From Cryptomeria japonica (taxonomy: Eukaryota > Streptophyta > Pinopsida > Cupressales > Cupressaceae), in the NCBI RefSeq assembly GCF_030272615.1, contig NC_081406.1:473243900-473307899 (forward strand): a DNA stretch of 64,000 nucleotides. Reading direction: 5' to 3'. The position numbers and the translations under genes are program-made. This document shows positions 60,015 to 64,000 of the stretch, piece after piece (position 1 is the stretch's first letter; every line of letters begins with the position of its first letter). The notes beneath the pieces are model-generated. The model was not told the origin of the DNA. It ran no database searches and saw nothing but the letters and a program-made list of their open reading frames with translations.

Positions 60015-60495
60015 CCGATTTCGGTGAAAGCATCAATTCGATGAATCTACAGAATATTATGTGTGGATTGATGCTGATTTACGCACTTTAGAAGGTTTTC
60101 TAAAGTTGTGCAGGAAATAGTGAATAGAGACAAGTTGCTATGACCGAGACTGAGATGATACACAGCAAGGCAAATCACTTCACACGGGAAGAAATCATGA
60201 TTTAGTTCTTTTACTTTTTGGCATTGTTGTTAAAGGGGGAGAAGACTATATGGTTAGAAGACTAAATGGTTGGAAGACTAAATGGTTGACTGAATGGTAA
60301 AGCCCTAAATGATGAAATAACAGAAGACTATTGACAGGGGGAGAAGATTGTCGAAACGGAGAAGATTAAATGCAAGACAACAGCTCAAGGATAACAGGAG
60401 AAGTCTAACAGCAATCTGAATCCGAATCAATTTGAATATCTTGTTGGTATTACCATTTAATTGTTGGTTTTGCCATCAATGCCAAAGGGGGAGAT
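60015..60495 (+). other. Copia-F 3' untranslated region with polypurine tracts
   Basis: Purine tracts at about 60232-60244, 60335-60345 and 60484-60494; the last touches the LTR. No gene seen. Confidence 0.75.
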
Positions 60496-62041
60496 TGTTG
60501 ACATTACATTAAGAAAGATTGTTGGCATTCCAATATCAGGAGATTGTTGATATTCATTAAGGATATTGAGAAGGTTGTTGAAGATTATTGATATAACTGA
60601 AGAAGGATGATAACTATCTTTATAACATTATTTTTATCATTGATGTCAAGAAATTGATTATCTGATTCAGTATGATGTTGCGATATCTTGAGAAGATTGA
60701 TTTGAAGAGAATTAAGATGTCGGTAAAAGACACAAAAAGAATGTGATGAATAAGAGGAGGAATAAGTTATTCAATGGGCAACTATTACCGAGTTAGACAA
60801 TGATGAGATCGTGATGTTTAGATTGTTTTGATGTCCTACATATGTTGTTGATTGTAAGTTTAATACTATACTATGTCACCGAGTAAAGAACCTAGTCAGT
60901 AAACCCTAAGGAACCTAGTCGGTAAACCCTAAGGTTATCGATATCGGTTAATGAAGATGGAATGTCTACCGAGTAAGTTTAGTATTTACCGAGTTGCAAC
61001 CGAGCTATGACAGTGTGCATTGGATGGATAAAAGCATTATTTAATGAAGGACAATGATTAGCTAAAGATGTATAAATGATTGGTATGTCGTGCATGAAGT
61101 TTGTTAAGGATCTATGGCAAAGGAAAATCGGTAGGAAGATCTACAACGCAGATTGAACTACAATAACCTTGTGCAAGTTCCAAGAAAGGACTACAACTCC
61201 CGAGGCAAGGTAAAACATTTTCAGATCAGAAGGATACATTGAACCTAGTCAAGTTTGAAGATTTGATGGCTAAGATTGATCATGGGAAATGTGATCAAGG
61301 AGATTAAGAGGTTAGCAATTATTTATAAATAAGGAATTGTTGATAAACAATGTATGTGGGCAAGTGTATGCACAGGGATGCTACATAGTGATTACCGAGC
61401 ACAGAAGCTTGAAGACCTATTTGAATAACAAAGTAGAGAGCCTAGCAGAGGGACAAGATAAGTCCTATGACTAGATTGTTTTGAGCAAATAAGAATCTGC
61501 TTTAGCATTTTAGATGTGAAGTTGCAGATATATTTTTATTACTGTTATTTTGTAAGTGACAGGAAATCTCTTAACCGAGTGGACTTAACAATCTTATTTG
61601 TAAACCCTCTAGCAAGGTAACATTCTAGTTGAGTGTTTGAAATCCTTTAACAAGGTCACTTCTAACAAAGTGAAGATCCTAACAGATCTGAGGGAAATCC
61701 CTTAACCAAGTCACATCCAGCAATGTGTTTGTAATCTTTAACAGGATTTGCTTTTAACCAAGCATACTCTAGAAGAGTATATTTCTTAGTGGGTCCAAAA
61801 TCCCATAGTGGTTTTTCCCTATTTGGGTTTCCACGTTAAATCTGGTGTTGAGTGTTATGATGATTATGTGTTCATGAGTTTGCATGTTTAGCAATTTTTG
61901 GTTATATTGCTGATGTATAAGTTACCGAGGTTGAATCTGTTGATTTTATGGAAGATTAAGTTTGTATGATTCACCCCCCCCCCCCCTCTCATCTTGTTAG
62001 CTATTGGCATCTGTACTTTACTTTTATTATCAGAACTTACA
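60496..62041 (+). repeat. Copia-F 3' LTR
   Basis: TGTTGACATTACATTAAG...GAACTTACA. It shares the 23-bp duplication (about 60887-60932) with the 5' LTR. Confidence 0.95.
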
Positions 62042-62461
62042 AAGGTAACCACAAACCAACTACTCATAACCCTATGTATATTCCAAAATTAAGCATGTGC
62101 CATAATAACATAAAAATTCTAGTTGCCTCCAACACTTGTACCTAATAACTTTAAAATCTATTGTAAAAAATATGTGCTTTACCTCAAGGGCTACATAGTT
62201 AAGGCTTCCACAATTTGTATGTAGCAATTCATTTCCAAATGATTCAAATCAATCTTCCAAAAGCAATGGAGAATAATTCAAAGCCAAAGTAATAATAAAA
62301 TTGAGAAGAAAAAATAAGATTGCTTAATAATTGTCACTTCATTTGATAATTAATAATAACTCAAAGTTGTATACATTATTCCTTATGATCTATTAACCTA
62401 TTAATTGAAATTGTTGATAAATTTATATATACAAATGCAATCTTTCATTCCATTAATTACA
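62042..62461 (-). repeat. Element K LTR, piece 3 (tentative)
   Basis: Runs from F's target duplication to CATTAATTACA at 62461, which mirrors the presumed start TGTAATGAAATG. No partner LTR is available to confirm it. Confidence 0.3.
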
Positions 62462-64000
62462 AATACAATGATACTTATTTCTCTTTATTCATGGTTATGT
62501 AAGAAGAAAAGTCAAGTCTTATGGTAGTCAAATTGATCACTCAACCTTGCACAATGAGAAAGAAAATGTCATCTCTTGCTCTTCAATACAAACTTTGATA
62601 GCATCGAAGATCTACAATAAGCCTAAGTTACATAATTCAAATATGTTAATAGACAACAAAATTGATATGGCGAGAAGGTTTGGGTAGTGTATTTACTTCT
62701 TTAACTACCTTAAATTAATCAAGCAAATTGCACAAGGAATACCTATTCAAAATATGTTTGCAACAATAATACTTAAGTAAAAGCTTTTGAAGATGCACTA
62801 TTATTTGTAAGTATTACATGTCTTGTTTAAGTTTAGCAAGTCTTGCTAGGTAAAATGATTTTGTCTATCATATTCTACAATTCATTTACCATCATAGATG
62901 TTTTTAATACATCTATTTAAAAAATGCCAAGAGATATCAATTTGGAACTATTTTATTTTCTTAAAAAAATCTTTTTATTTTACTTTGAAACTATTTTATT
63001 TACAATATACATAGACACGACTATCTTTACATCTTTATTTTTTTATTTTTTCTTTGTATTTGCATTGTTGTTGTTTTTTACACCTATTTTACTTCTCTAT
63101 GTAAATTCTAATCTTGCTTTTGAAAGAGTCAAGATTTATTATCTTGATAATTCTAATTTTTAAAAATTGTATTATTTTAAAATTATTGTGCTCGTTATTA
63201 AATATTAATATTTTGAGAAGCAAACGACTATCAAATGTAATACAAAGGATTAAAAAATTGTTAACACATTCGTGCCCTTTTTGTCATTATAGAATGCATG
63301 TAAACATTAATTATTCTATAACAATTGTCATTATAGAATCCCTAGTGAACAACAATATTGGAGCAATGTTGTCAAGGTAAAGGATAGGAATAGATGATGC
63401 AAGGGCATCAATTGTTAGGTGCAAATACTTAAGTGAAAATATGTAAGTAGCACTACCCAATACTGTTTCAATCATGCAATCCTACTTTCAGTACAGAATA
63501 TTGGTTTCACGCGAAGTAACCCATTTGCGTATACAAATACCCCCCTCCTCATCTCAAAATGCTAGGAAAAAAATATTACTTGACCTTGTAAGGGAGAGGA
63601 GACAGAATGTGCACACCCTAACTTTGGGGGTCCATGTTGCATTCCACATGGATCCAAAGATCATTTTTAACCCTCCTCCAGGTATATCGTTGAGCTAGCT
63701 ATATCAAATCAAGAAATTACTCGCTGACTTGTCAATTTACCACATGTTCCAATTGTATCCATCCACCATGTCATTTTTATGCCATTTCGGTGTGTCAACT
63801 GGAACGTGGTTGAGCCCACATCCTCAACCAACACAGCTTACTGTCTGTATTGAACAAGGTGGCCACATGGAATTCCACCACTTGGCCACCCAATCCACCT
63901 CCTCCTCAGTGCGAACTTCCCATCGGTCACACCTTCAAACTTTCTCTATAATGGCATTAACTATGTGTCACCTCTCATTACTTGTACTTAAAGGCTGGCA
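62462..64000. other. Unassigned AT-rich flank
   Basis: No gene or repeat boundary recognised. From about 63500 the base composition becomes more balanced, with CCACATGGA words and a CTCTATAATGG word at about 63943. It could be upstream sequence of a gene beyond the window; this is a guess. Confidence 0.35.

Larger units (their letters stand above)
54180..62041 (+). mobile_element. Copia-F: full-length Sirevirus-like Ty1/copia element
   Basis: 7.86 kb with LTRs at 54180-55729 and 60496-62041, flanked by aagtt (54175-54179) and aaggt (62042-62046), a one-mismatch duplication. Same family as A throughout. It is structurally complete but disabled by single-base losses, stops and a 37-bp duplication at the protease. 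The LTRs differ by a few tens of substitutions by eye, so it is older than D. Confidence 0.95.

Overview
The window is plant nuclear DNA made almost entirely of LTR retrotransposons stacked inside one another. It is AT-rich, has very long intergenic stretches, Sirevirus-like Ty1/copia elements, Tat-lineage Ty3/gypsy elements and iMet-type primer sites. This suggests a seed plant with a large genome; a gymnosperm is plausible but I cannot prove it. I see no intact host gene, tRNA, rRNA or CRISPR array.

Layout, with element letters of my own. A (1-5946, +) is a copia element cut by the window edge. It sits in the 3' LTR of B, a minus-strand copia element whose pieces run from 5947 to 39741. B is also interrupted by S, a solo LTR (10186-11341), by C, a plus-strand copia element (12965-34965), and by E, a 4.66-kb TG...CA element (35039-39694). 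C carries D (16222-32152), a 15.9-kb Tat gypsy element, inside its integrase gene. B itself landed in H, an older minus-strand copia-like remnant whose LTR is 40055-40623. The nesting is therefore H > B > C > D. Five-base target duplications support the joins: actac for C, ataac for D, caaat for E, and near-matches for S, F and G.

From 40624 to 44764 I see little beyond degraded, partly LTR-like sequence. J (about 44765-49052, minus) is a truncated Tat-like gypsy element with LTR, leader and proline-rich gag start. K (49053-62461, minus, interrupted) is a copia-like remnant. Its LTR was hit by G (49809-54008, 4.2 kb) and by F (54180-62041, +), a full-length copia element of the same family as A. 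The last 1.5 kb (62462-64000) is unassigned.

All retroelement genes are broken by stops or frameshifts, so none should make full-length Gag-Pol. D is odd: its LTRs are almost identical, meaning a recent insertion, yet its reading frames hold six stops and a frameshift. The most unusual small gene candidate is a 131-codon frame in G (52040-52435) whose N terminus closely resembles the histone H3 tail. Also notable are the hexamer ACCGAG, dense in the LTRs and coding parts of the A/F family and in S, and a roughly 480-bp GC-rich island with a 37-bp minisatellite inside E.
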